In this document: one piece after another, positions 1 through 9,964 of the stretch
Layout: every line of letters begins with the position of its first letter
How positions within the stretch are numbered: the first letter of the stretch is position 1
Assembly (NCBI GenBank): GCA_022799495.1
Contig: JAAWON010000004.1
Location: forward strand, 1-64,000
From: Erysipelotrichaceae bacterium
GTDB taxonomy: Bacteria > Bacillota_I > Bacilli_A > Erysipelotrichales > Erysipelotrichaceae
Length of the DNA stretch: 64,000 nucleotides
Reading direction: 5' to 3'
The notes under the pieces: model-generated
What the model saw: the letters and a program-made list of their open reading frames with translations, nothing else
Told to the model about the DNA's origin: nothing
Database searches by the model: none
Position numbers and translations under genes: made by a program

Positions 1-2644
1 AGTTGCCACTGGGATCATGGCTCGTCGCTTCGATCACTACCTTACCGATTTGGGTATTCATAGAGGCATTGAGAATATGAACCAAGCCATCCGGATCGAC
101 ACTGATCACATCGGTTGGACTACCTGCCTTTAATTGATAGGTTACTGTGCTTCCGGTTGGATTGCCGGTTGTATAGACATAAAATGTCTGATTGGATTGA
201 TACGTTTCTTTCAATGCTTCATACTTATCACCGTTTTTTGGTTGCTCTGTCGTCAAGGTGGAATCGGTTGTATAAATGAAGTTTTGTGTTCCTGCGATGA
301 CAGTAAGTGTTAATACCGCTCTAGCGTCTGCTTGACCACTGGCGCCTTGTTTCGTTGCTTCTATCACCACCGTACCTGTTCCTTTGATTGTGAGTTCCCC
401 GCTGTTTGGATTCACATCAATCACATTGGTTGGTTCTCCTGCTTGAAGCGAATAAATTACAGGATTCGTATTGGTGCTACCTTTCACCGTCGCAAATACA
501 CTGGTATTGGTATCGGTGAAATTTATTGTTTTTGTATTGATCACCGTATTTGAGGTTTTATTTTCATAAAACCGCAGATCTTCTGAATTGGCCATCTCTA
601 CTTTGATCGTTACCGGTATTTCTTGTGTGCTCCACTGGTCACTCACCGTAACTGTGATTTGATAGACTCCAACGGTTGAAGATAAGTCAACTACAGCCGA
701 AATCACACCAGAATTTGGATTTACGCTGAAATAGGCATGATCTCCTTCTGGTTTTAAACCATAACGATAAGTTGTACCACCGCTTGTCACTTGATCCGGT
801 GTTCCCATACTTCCGACTATGGTTCCTATCATACCTCCGGGAGTGATATTGGTATCATTCGTTTTAAAGGTAGGCGTATTTCGATCAGAAGAAGCGGCAT
901 CTGGAGTTACACTTCCATCCACCTCACGATAGATAACAATTTCTTTTGTGGTATCTGCCGGCAAGAAATCATTGTATCCACTGCTTGGATCATCATCCGC
1001 TGTCGCTTTGATCTCCACTTTTCCAAAACCGGTACCGCCGCTATAACTGATCGCACCGGTATCAGGATCAATATTGATTAAACCAATACTGCCGCCACTT
1101 TTGCTATAGGTCACTTTTGTACCTTGTCCGGGAGTAGTACTTGCAATTTCGCTCCATCCGGCAGTAGCCTGAGCAATCGACTTCTTCGTTACTCCCACAT
1201 TATTGAAAGCAACGGATAATGTGGTCGCATTTACTACAATATGAACTGTACCGCTTGCTACTCCACCAACAGGATCACCATTCGCATCAACAGCACTCAC
1301 TTGCAAATAATAATCACCTGCATGAAGGCCATTTGCTTCATCAACCACAATTTGATTACCTGATAGACGAAACTTTTGATAATCAGCACTATGTCCCGAC
1401 ACGCTTGTATCACTAATTAACGTATAGGAAATCGGCGCTACTCCACCGTTGCAAGAGATCATTGCCACGGGATCTCCTTGGTCTACATTCACTGAGGTAG
1501 TTAAATTCGCATTTCCACTCACCGAGATATTTATTGGTTCCACGATTTCTAACGATAATGGTGAACTGATTAAACTACTGTCCGCAGGTGTAATGGAACT
1601 CTCATTATAGGCTTCATTTACCACTGCGATTTTATAGCGTCCTGTCGGAATACCACTCAAATCAAACGCATATCGTGAAGTACCGTTCGCAGCAGCCAAT
1701 GGCTGATAATAAACAAATTGACCACTATCATTAAAAACCAAAGCCGAAATTGTATAGATGCCGCCATTTCCATCATTTCCTGCATTCGCAGACGCATTGA
1801 GATAAACGGTACTATCTTTCAGCACTTTACTGATTTGATTGTTGTTTTTGTTTTCAATCGCATTGAGTTGTGCAGACATTGATGAATTTTCAAAGCGTGT
1901 TTTCATAGAATCATTTTGACTGGAAGTGATTTGACCGATGGTCGATGAATTACCCTTAGAAACAGAAAAAACAACATCCGATAAATCCCAATATACAAAA
2001 GGATGTATTTCATTGGTATTTGACATCAAATCATAACTACTTATCGTATGCCACCACTTCTCTCTGGTGCCATATACAGTCCCCATCCATCCTTGAAACG
2101 TAAAAATCGGATCTGTCCGTGAAATTCCAAGTGCATCGAATTCCGCAACTGTTGGAAGAAAAAACTGAACTTCGTTGGGATCTTGTTTTTGATAGTCGCC
2201 AGTACCCCATGAAAGATTTATTGTTCGAGGAACTAAGATTCTGCTTTCCAACGGATAGGATATCAGTCTGTTATTCAAAATATCAACGACTGCTTTCATT
2301 TTGGAATTTCTATAATAGAAAAGTGCCATATTTGAAAGGTCATCCATGGCATTAGTTGATCCCATAGATTCTATTGAGGCACTCATCCAAGTCTTACTTG
2401 TGGAATTATAAACTAACAACCAAGTGAGAGGTTGGCTCGTTGTACCTTGGATATTAAGAATGAACTTATCTCCCTTCGCCAATGCCGAGGTGGATAGACC
2501 TGCTGGTGCCTTATTCACTCTGCCTGTTAGATTTCCACCTGACTGATATCCACCGGCCGCATCCATCTGAAACGCATAATAGCCACATACAATGGAAGAA
2601 ACACTAAGCAATGTAACTGCTAATATCAGTAATCTTTTCCACAT
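1..2644 (-). CDS. Large secreted/surface protein with Ig-like/cadherin-like repeats (C-terminus runs off the window)
   Basis: Reverse-strand ATG at 2644 preceded by AGGAGGGTGATAAGTT. N-terminus MWKRLLILAVTLLSVSSIVCGYYAFQMDAAGG is signal-like. Frame spot-checked as open at both ends of the region. Repeated motifs of the type TYxLKAGxPTxVIxVDPxxG and 'NPNSGVISAVVDLSSTVGVYQITVTVSD'. Not in the ORF track because no stop lies in the window. Confidence 0.8.
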   Translation of the reverse strand, partial: MWKRLLILAVTLLSVSSIVCGYYAFQMDAAGGYQSGGNLTGRVNKAPAGLSTSALAKGDKFILNIQGTTSQPLTWLLVYNSTSKTWMSASIESMGSTNAMDDLSNMALFYYRNSKMKAVVDILNNRLISYPLESRILVPRTINLSWGTGDYQKQDPNEVQFFLPTVAEFDALGISRTDPIFTFQGWMGTVYGTREKWWHTISSYDLMSNTNEIHPFVYWDLSDVVFSVSKGNSSTIGQITSSQNDSMKTRFENSSMSAQLNAIENKNNNQISKVLKDSTVYLNASANAGNDGNGGIYTISALVFNDSGQFVYYQPLAAANGTSRYAFDLSGIPTGRYKIAVVNEAYNESSITPADSSLISSPLSLEIVEPINISVSGNANLTTSVNVDQGDPVAMISCNGGVAPISYTLISDTSVSGHSADYQKFRLSGNQIVVDEANGLHAGDYYLQVSAVDANGDPVGGVASGTVHIVVNATTLSVAFNNVGVTKKSIAQATAGWSEIASTTPGQGTKVTYSKSGGSIGLINIDPDTGAISYSGGTGFGKVEIKATADDDPSSGYNDFLPADTTKEIVIYREVDGSVTPDAASSDRNTPTFKTNDTNITPGGMIGTIVGSMGTPDQVTSGGTTYRYGLKPEGDHAYFSVNPNSGVISAVVDLSSTVGVYQITVTVSDQWSTQEIPVTIKVEMANSEDLRFYENKTSNTVINTKTINFTDTNTSVFATVKGSTNTNPVIYSLQAGEPTNVIDVNPNSGELTIKGTGTVVIEATKQGASGQADARAVLTLTVIAGTQNFIYTTDSTLTTEQPKNGDKYEALKETYQSNQTFYVYTTGNPTGSTVTYQLKAGSPTDVISVDPDGLVHILNASMNTQIGKVVIEATSHDPSGN

Positions 2645-2899
2645 AACTTATCACCCTCCTCATTCTCTATCCAACTTCATGCGAATAACATCGAGAGTCT
2701 AATCCTACACAGTGAAAACCACAAAGATAGATATCAAAAAAATAATTTCATGTGCACCCACCAAAGTATCCAAGACTGATCTCAGATTATAACTCTGACA
2801 CCGCTCTATATTGAAAAGTTTTAATAAGTTTCAAAAAAATACCAAAAATTTAATCATCCTTACCGAAAAGGACAACAACAGACAAAAAATGCCAATCCA

Positions 2900-3934
2900 T
2901 CAATAGGAATGCTCATAGCACATTTCAAAATCAGCTGCCCAATGTTCCCTCACTAAGCGCTCATAATAACGTGAACCACTTTGCCGCAACTGCTCATAGA
3001 GAGGAAGGACTTGTTCAAAATCGTCTTTGCTTTTTAATTCCATATCCTCTTTGCAGCAAGCCCAATCCATCAGTGTAAAATAAAACTCGCGATCCTTTTG
3101 CTTTTCTGAAAGCGTTTGATGTTGGGATACATTGTTCGCATAAGCGGGACGTGCATCCTGAAAAGCAAGATAAGCCATTGTCGCAAATCCACAAACCGCT
3201 GTACTTAAAACCACACAAGCGCCATTCAAAAAAGCGTTGTTATAATTTGTACGCCATTTCAATTTCGGCAGAAACAATGGTGCCGGAATCACCACCCCCT
3301 GCTCATACAGATGCAAAAACAACAGGGATAATGATGCCCCCTCCAGATGAAAATCCAATTTTGTATCATTCGCCGCTTCATAATCCAAAATCATCTTCTT
3401 TAAATGATTTTTTCCATACATCAGCCTTGTCTTTACTGTGCCTTCCGGAACTTCTAAAACCTCCGCCATTTCTTTCATGCTCATATGTTGAAAATAGCGC
3501 ATGATCAAAACTTCACGCTGAGATATACTTAAACACCCCAGCATTTCATGAATGATTTGCTGATCACTACGTTCATGCAAATTCGCTTCCGGCAACATAT
3601 ATCTGCGCTCCTCATTCACATGGTATTGATACCATAAATCATCCCGATCCAAATCCACATGACGGCGGGAGCGAAATAAGTTCTTACATTTATTGATCAC
3701 AATGCGATTCAGCCATGGCTTGAATCTTTCTGTGTCCTGTAAACTACGGATGGAACGGCGTACCTGTAAGAAAGTATCCTGCAAGATATCCTTCGCATCC
3801 GCATCACTGCGAGTCAATTCATATGCGATAAAATAAACCAGGCGGTAATAACGTTCATACAGTTCATTAAACGCATCTTCACTACCGGATTGTACCGCAT
3901 GTATGAGCGCTGTTTCTCCATGGTCTGCCATCAT
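2900..3934 (-). CDS. ECF-type RNA polymerase sigma factor with C-terminal transmembrane segment and extracytoplasmic tail
   Basis: Sigma70 region 2 (NELYERYYRLVYFIAYELTRSDADAKDILQDTFLQV) and region 4 (LSISQREVLIMRYFQHMSMKEMAEVLEVPEGTVKTRL), then hydrophobic NAFLNGACVVLSTAVCGFATMAYLAF. SD AGGAGGTGGTG before ATGATG. Confidence 0.85.
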   Translation of the reverse strand: MMADHGETALIHAVQSGSEDAFNELYERYYRLVYFIAYELTRSDADAKDILQDTFLQVRRSIRSLQDTERFKPWLNRIVINKCKNLFRSRRHVDLDRDDLWYQYHVNEERRYMLPEANLHERSDQQIIHEMLGCLSISQREVLIMRYFQHMSMKEMAEVLEVPEGTVKTRLMYGKNHLKKMILDYEAANDTKLDFHLEGASLSLLFLHLYEQGVVIPAPLFLPKLKWRTNYNNAFLNGACVVLSTAVCGFATMAYLAFQDARPAYANNVSQHQTLSEKQKDREFYFTLMDWACCKEDMELKSKDDFEQVLPLYEQLRQSGSRYYERLVREHWAADFEMCYEHSY

Positions 3935-4306
3935 CACCACCTCCTATTTTAAATCATATATGAATTAAATGTTAATGTCAATGCGAATATTTTTAATTTT
4001 TGTTTATTTTTAATTATTTTATTATATTTTTGCGATTTATTAGTAAACTATTAGATTATATAGAAAGTGTCATAAGATTGAACCGTGATTCTGTTTTCGA
4101 TCATCTCATAAAATCATCAGTGAAACAAATGAAAGAATGCGTCTTTTTTAGGGCAAATACGACATGTAAAAGCGATTTTCTGATACAGTGAACCAAGCCA
4201 TGCGTAACTCTGTGGGAAATTGTGGGAAATAGGGTTAGAACAATAAAAATTCATGGCATTTCCAAGATTTCTATATTATAATAAAGGCCAATGAGGTGTA
4301 TAATTC

Positions 4307-5884
4307 ATGAAAAAGAAACCAAAACGCCGTTATACTCGGCTGATTGATTTGATATGCAATATCATTTTATTGGTGCTTTGTCTCAATACAATCGGTAAGG
4401 CACTTAGTTTGGCTATGTTGCCAACCAACTGGCTGATCATGATAATTGCGATTCTACTACTCATCTTTGCGATATACTTTGTATTGATGCTCAAACGATT
4501 ACCGAATTGGGCTGTGATCGCCAAACGTATCGTATTGGTGGGATTATGCTGGGGCATTTGGTTTGCCGGCAATACAATGGGCAATATGGATGCCGCTGTA
4601 ACCCAGATATCAACACCGGAGGCAGCGAGTGACGTCAAGATTTATGTTTTGGCACATAAAGACAGCGCGATTCACACCAGTGAAGATTTGCGTGGGGCAG
4701 CGATCGGAGTTCAAAATGGCACAGATGCCGCATACAGTGCTTATGCACGCCAACAGTTGGATCAGACAATGGCCGATCAAATCATCTATCAAGAAGAACT
4801 ATCTTATGCTTCCTTGGCTAGTTTATTTCTAGCCAATATGCTGGATGGGATGATTATCTCCGAAGACTATTTGAATATGCTCAATGCCAATGAGGAATCC
4901 TTTCAGGACAGTTATCAGATTATTGAAACCTATAAACGGCAACGTATGGATAGCGGGGTTGGAAACAAAGATGTGACCAAGGAAGGTTTTACCTTGTTAA
5001 TCAGTGGTGTAGATGAAATGGGCGCAGCGGATATGACGTCCTTGTCCGATGTCAATATCCTATTATTTATCAATCCGATTACCAACTCAATCACTATGCT
5101 TTCCTTGTCGCGAGATTCCTTGATGCCACGCTACTCTATGAATCAAGTGAATGATAAATTAACTCATACCGGATGGAATGGCATTGAGGATACCAAAAAG
5201 ACAATCGAAAATTTCTTTGGCATTGAAATCGACTATTATGCCAAAGTATCCTTTTCCTCCTTGATTGCCATTGTAGATGCGATCGGTGGAATTGATATAG
5301 ATGTCGAAATCGCCTTTAGCGAACAAGATGAAAACCGCAGTTTTGCGGATGAGGATTTGATCACTTTAGAAGCCGGCTTCCAACATATCAATGGCAAACA
5401 GGCACTTGCTTATGCCCGCCATCGCAAAACCGAAGGGTATGACACGGCCGGTCGCGAACGTGCACAAGAACGCATCATCAAAGCGATTATTGATAAACTT
5501 TTAACCCCGGAAGGAATTACCGTTTATGTGAATCGCTTGATGGAAACAGTACCAAAGTATGTCGTTACCAGCATGCCCGGAAAACAGATCACTGCGTTTA
5601 TCAAAGGTGAGTTAGAGGATTTAAAACCTTGGAGTATCCAATCCATCACAGTCGAAAACGGCATCTTCGATACACGTGCTGTTCCCAATATTCCCGGCGG
5701 CGCAGATTGTTATTTATGGAATCGCTATGACTATGCACATGTGCTGGATGCCTATGAGGCCAGCAAGAAGGTCAATGACTTCCAAAGTTTCAATTTTAAT
5801 TTTCATGAGTATATGAAATATTTACCTGAGCCTTCCGATAACCCCAATATCGTATGGGATTTCTTGGCGATTGATCCGCATTAA
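4307..5884 (+). CDS. LytR-CpsA-Psr (LCP) family protein with N-terminal TM helices and SBP-like insert
   Basis: LCP motifs SDVNILLFINPITNSITMLSLSRDSLMP, NDKLTHTGWNG, GKQALAYARHRKTEGYDTAGRERAQERI. Confidence 0.9.
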   Translation: MKKKPKRRYTRLIDLICNIILLVLCLNTIGKALSLAMLPTNWLIMIIAILLLIFAIYFVLMLKRLPNWAVIAKRIVLVGLCWGIWFAGNTMGNMDAAVTQISTPEAASDVKIYVLAHKDSAIHTSEDLRGAAIGVQNGTDAAYSAYARQQLDQTMADQIIYQEELSYASLASLFLANMLDGMIISEDYLNMLNANEESFQDSYQIIETYKRQRMDSGVGNKDVTKEGFTLLISGVDEMGAADMTSLSDVNILLFINPITNSITMLSLSRDSLMPRYSMNQVNDKLTHTGWNGIEDTKKTIENFFGIEIDYYAKVSFSSLIAIVDAIGGIDIDVEIAFSEQDENRSFADEDLITLEAGFQHINGKQALAYARHRKTEGYDTAGRERAQERIIKAIIDKLLTPEGITVYVNRLMETVPKYVVTSMPGKQITAFIKGELEDLKPWSIQSITVENGIFDTRAVPNIPGGADCYLWNRYDYAHVLDAYEASKKVNDFQSFNFNFHEYMKYLPEPSDNPNIVWDFLAIDPH

Positions 5885-5895
5885 ATAACAAAAGG

Positions 5896-5945
5896 AAAAT
5901 GAAGCACGAAGTGAAATAAGTGAGAAGCACAGTGCTTCATTTTTT
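5896..5945 (+). terminator. Intrinsic terminator
   Basis: ATGAAGCAC...GTGCTTCAT followed by TTTTTT, just after the LCP stop. Confidence 0.7.
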
Positions 5946-6183
5946 ATATATAAAATCACAATAATTATTACATAAGAGTTTATAATCCTTGTAGTAAAAA
6001 GATCATTTATGCCCATAGAATCGCTAATCTATTACTGCCGGTTTTATCGTTATGTTCCATATCTTTTTGTAGCGACAATATGATTCCATCCGCATTCTTT
6101 CATCCCAACAAATTTGTAATTTTACCTTTGCGCTATTTACGTTAGGTAGAAAAAAAAGTATAATTAAGTAGTAATTGTGAGGT

Positions 6184-8556
6184 GTGGATATGGAACAAAA
6201 TACGGAACCAAATACGGAAATCCGCAAGGATAATGAACCAATGGAAGATGAACAAGAGCCTATCGCAATAAAGACACAGGAATCCGATCATCAGGATACA
6301 TCCTTGCCAGAAACTACTGCAATAAATGAACCAAGTCATGAACCAAAACATGCCAAGGCAGAACCGCAAACAACACAATCCCCATCAGCCAAAGCAGATG
6401 CGTTACACAGCGAACCGCCACATGAGGAATCCTTCAAAGAAAGCGAGGAGCCTGATGTCGCAATGACTGATGGCTTTAACTATGAGCAGTTTCATAATGA
6501 ACTGCTTTCCATTATTGAAGAACCCTGCATTCCTCAACCCAAACAAACGGAAACAACGCATATACAAAACGAGGAAACTGAAGATGAGAGCAGAGAACAA
6601 ATAGAAGACAGTTTCACTTCAGAATCAGAAACATTCGACACTGAAACCATAGAAGAGACAAGCGAAGAACTCCCACCACAAGACGAGTCCATAACGGATC
6701 CTGTCCCTGTATCAACGCAATCGACTCGAATGAATTGGTGGATGCATCAAGGTTGGGATTATGGATTATCCTTCCTGTTATTTGCGCTCTCTGCTTTTCT
6801 CACCTATCGCTTATATGATCTTTCTTTGTTATCCGGTTGGATTTGGAAAATCGGTGTTGTCTTATTGATTATCAATCTATTATTCGCGCTCACATTATTG
6901 CGCAAATTACCCAATTGGCTAATCTGGTTGCGCCGTTGTATCATCCTATTATTGTGTGCACTGCTTACCTATGGAACAATCTTTGCGAATACCCTGCAAG
7001 AATCTTTAGAAGCGATTACGAAGCCGGAAACCGCAACGACCATCAATGTATCGCTTGTGACAAAGCGCGATGGTGGAGCAATGCAGCTTGCTGAACTCAG
7101 CGGCAAAAAAATCGGGATTCAAACTGCCAATGATAATGAAAACAGCAGTTATGTGAAACAACAATTAAGCAAAGAAAGTGACTTAAAGAATGTCACCTAT
7201 GTGGAGGAAATTGATTACGACAGTCTTTATCAACAATTGATGAAGGAAGAAATTGATGCTTTGATCATTACCGATTATTACTTCAAAACACTGCTAAAAG
7301 AGCATTATCCTACCATAGAAGATGATATTTTCATCCTAAAAAGCTACCAAAAAGAAAAAAGTGTAAAGCAATCTTCCAGCAATAAAGATATACGTTATGA
7401 AACCTTTACCGTGTATATTGCCGGTGTGGATGAAGGGGATGATCCAAGCATTGATGCACGCAGTGATGTAAACATCGTCTTGATTGTCAATCCTTTGGCC
7501 AATCATATCAAAATGGTTTCCATTCCCCGTGATTCTTTTGTCCCCAATCCAGCATTAGGCTATGCCAATGATAAATTAACTCATTTGGGTCTCAATGGCG
7601 TAGAAAATTCCATGGAGGGACTCGAAGAAGTATTGGGCTTTGAAATCGACTATTATGTGAAACTGAATTTCTTCTCTGTCATTGAAATTATTGATGCGAT
7701 CGGTGAAATTGAAGTAGAGGTACCGATTGCCTTCTGTGAACAGGATGAAAATCGCAGTTTTGCGGATGAAGATCTCATTTGTTTGAATGAGGGCAGACAA
7801 ACCTTAAATGGCAAACAGGCGCTTGCTTTTGCCCGTCATCGTAAATCCTATACGGATGTCATGCGTGGCAAAGCCCAGCAAGAGGTTATCAAAGGCACGA
7901 TCAATGCACTGACAAGCACTGCCGGTGCCCTAAATATTAATAATGTTCTAAAAATTGCATCCAAGGCAGTAAGCACCAATATGCCGATGGAACAAGTGAC
8001 GAACTTTGTCTCAGCACAGTTGGACAATTTGAAGCCTTGGACAATTGAATCAATCATCTTGGAAAATGGAGTGGATGCCTCACTTGTGACCGCAAGCATG
8101 CCTAGTGTGGAACTTTATGTGATGCTTTTAAATCCGATTGATATTCAAGCGGTATACACAGCTTACCAAGAAATGATGAATCAAATGGAATTTGCATCCT
8201 TTACGTTCCATTTAGATCATTTAGAGGATCGAAACGCTGAATTACCTTATAATCCAAATATTCTTTGGGCAGGTTCAGACACCGGCAATTATCATCTGCC
8301 CGACAGTGAACAAGCACCTGATGATACCATAGATGTACCTGATGAAACACAGCCGGATCAGCCAGAAACACCAAGCATTCCGGATAGTGAACCGGAACAA
8401 CCGGATGACAATGATCCCAGCACACCTACGGATCCGGATCAGCCTACCAATCCCGATCAGCCAACCCCTGATCCTGAGCCTAATCCTGATCCATCCCCTG
8501 ATCCCAATCCGGGGGATGGAGGCAGTACTCCGCCCAATCAAGGTGAAACAAATTAA
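6184..8556 (+). CDS. LCP family protein with acidic N-terminal extension, SBP-like insert and Pro/Asp-rich C-terminal tail
   Basis: SDVNIVLIVNPLANHIKMVSIPRDSFVP, NDKLTHLGLNG, GKQALAFARHRKSYTDVMRGKAQQEVI. Tail PDQPTNPDQPTPDPEPNPDPSPDPNPG. Confidence 0.9.
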   Translation: MDMEQNTEPNTEIRKDNEPMEDEQEPIAIKTQESDHQDTSLPETTAINEPSHEPKHAKAEPQTTQSPSAKADALHSEPPHEESFKESEEPDVAMTDGFNYEQFHNELLSIIEEPCIPQPKQTETTHIQNEETEDESREQIEDSFTSESETFDTETIEETSEELPPQDESITDPVPVSTQSTRMNWWMHQGWDYGLSFLLFALSAFLTYRLYDLSLLSGWIWKIGVVLLIINLLFALTLLRKLPNWLIWLRRCIILLLCALLTYGTIFANTLQESLEAITKPETATTINVSLVTKRDGGAMQLAELSGKKIGIQTANDNENSSYVKQQLSKESDLKNVTYVEEIDYDSLYQQLMKEEIDALIITDYYFKTLLKEHYPTIEDDIFILKSYQKEKSVKQSSSNKDIRYETFTVYIAGVDEGDDPSIDARSDVNIVLIVNPLANHIKMVSIPRDSFVPNPALGYANDKLTHLGLNGVENSMEGLEEVLGFEIDYYVKLNFFSVIEIIDAIGEIEVEVPIAFCEQDENRSFADEDLICLNEGRQTLNGKQALAFARHRKSYTDVMRGKAQQEVIKGTINALTSTAGALNINNVLKIASKAVSTNMPMEQVTNFVSAQLDNLKPWTIESIILENGVDASLVTASMPSVELYVMLLNPIDIQAVYTAYQEMMNQMEFASFTFHLDHLEDRNAELPYNPNILWAGSDTGNYHLPDSEQAPDDTIDVPDETQPDQPETPSIPDSEPEQPDDNDPSTPTDPDQPTNPDQPTPDPEPNPDPSPDPNPGDGGSTPPNQGETN

Positions 8557-8581
8557 GTAAGTTAAACCATAAGCATACAAT

Positions 8582-8632
8582 AAAAACCATGAACCAAATT
8601 GAAATGATCACTTCCAATGGCTCATGGTTTTC
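8582..8632 (+). terminator. Intrinsic terminator after LCP gene
   Basis: AAAACCATGAACC ... GGCTCATGGTTTT stem followed by T-rich sequence. Confidence 0.65.
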
Positions 8633-8683
8633 TTTATTGTTTTTTTGTTTTCTTTATTGTTTTCTTTATTGTTTTCTTTATTG
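8628..8683. repeat. Short tandem repeat, 12-bp unit TTTTCTTTATTG (4 copies, with an 8-nt interruption after the first)
   Basis: Units at 8628-8639, 8648-8659, 8660-8671 and 8672-8683. Confidence 0.9.
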
Positions 8684-8698
8684 TTTATACTCGTTTTT

Positions 8699-9949
8699 TT
8701 ATGCTTGTGTTGGCGTTGGCTCATCCATCTGACAACGAATATGGCGAATCTGTTCCAGCACCTGTTCTACATTGGCAGAAGGCAGCACATAGGCATCTAA
8801 CCACAAGCAGTGTTCCTGAACACGAAGATACGCAGTGATATGCGTATGATCTTCCTGTGCTTTAAGCATCACGCTCCCTTGAATTTGCTCATCCATAAAG
8901 GCAAAAGGTTCTTCCTGCATCGCATCATTTGTCAGAAACTGCTGCTCCTTTTCCTCATCATACGCTACTGTATGCATGCGATACATCCATTCCCATGGAG
9001 ATGCCTCATCGTAATATGGGCCGATGATATATAAAACATCACCATCTTGTTCTAAACTACACTGGGCAAAGCCACTGGCCTCAATCCACCAGCACCCAAA
9101 GGGAAATTCTACCATGCCCTTGCGATAACCGATCGTCGTCACATCACGCATCATCTCACCTGTATGGATCAATGCCTCACGCCCACGCACATTACATAAT
9201 TGATGATATTCATGCAAAGGCAGTGGCAGGCTTGCATCCTTGGCATAGGCAAGTTCCACCAAATCAATGATCGTATCCGCCTGTTTCATCGTATATTCAT
9301 TCATATTGGAATAAGCGAACCAGCATTCCTTCCATAAAAGGCTTAACGCGCTATTGCGATAAAATAAGGCATCCCGTTCCCGCTCATTCCATATAAAAAA
9401 ACGCTGTGCCAGTTCATGTGGTGTACTGTGGGTAAATTCCTCTATACTGATATACCCTAACGGTGTCACCAACTGTCCCGGTTGTTCCATCGGCTTATAG
9501 TAAGTGAGTGGCCACGCGATACATAGTGACTCCATCTGGGTGCTGTTTGTTTCGATATAATTGCCCAAATCTCGCAGCCAACGTTCAAATACACCACTGC
9601 GCAATTGCTCAAAATCTCGGGAATTATAATAGTTGCTAGGATCTGTTACACTCAGGGGTATTGGACTCATTTCAGCGATCTTAGCGAAAAAATCACAGAC
9701 AAATGCATGATAACCGGGGCCTGCCACATTGGTCTGAGTGGCAATGCTGAGATAAGGCTCTAGATAATTGATCTCAATAAATCCTTCCGGACATACTTCA
9801 ATCTGTGCATACTCCTCAAACTCTTCCATTTTTAAATGCCATTCCTGAGCAAGCTGGGCAATCATACGAATAAATCCTTGAAAATCGCTCGCTTCCTCCA
9901 ATTTTCCTTCTGCGACTACCTCAATAGCCATATCTGCTCCTCCTTTCAA
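8699..9949 (-). CDS. Hypothetical protein (416 aa; internal start at MAIEVVAEG likely)
   Basis: Long ORF with AAAGGAGGAGCAGAT SD region; no family recognised. Confidence 0.75.
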   Translation of the reverse strand: MKGGADMAIEVVAEGKLEEASDFQGFIRMIAQLAQEWHLKMEEFEEYAQIEVCPEGFIEINYLEPYLSIATQTNVAGPGYHAFVCDFFAKIAEMSPIPLSVTDPSNYYNSRDFEQLRSGVFERWLRDLGNYIETNSTQMESLCIAWPLTYYKPMEQPGQLVTPLGYISIEEFTHSTPHELAQRFFIWNERERDALFYRNSALSLLWKECWFAYSNMNEYTMKQADTIIDLVELAYAKDASLPLPLHEYHQLCNVRGREALIHTGEMMRDVTTIGYRKGMVEFPFGCWWIEASGFAQCSLEQDGDVLYIIGPYYDEASPWEWMYRMHTVAYDEEKEQQFLTNDAMQEEPFAFMDEQIQGSVMLKAQEDHTHITAYLRVQEHCLWLDAYVLPSANVEQVLEQIRHIRCQMDEPTPTQA

Positions 9950-9964
9950 AAAGGACAGATGCGC

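Noticed and set aside
8275-8580. Minus-strand 101-aa ORF rich in Ile/Arg
   Set aside because: Antisense to the Pro/Asp repeat tail of the LCP protein; composition reflects the repeat.
8617-8838. Plus-strand ORF MAHGFLYCFFVFFIVFFIVFFIV...
   Set aside because: Arises from the 12-bp T-rich tandem repeat and terminator, then runs antisense into the 416-aa gene; no SD.
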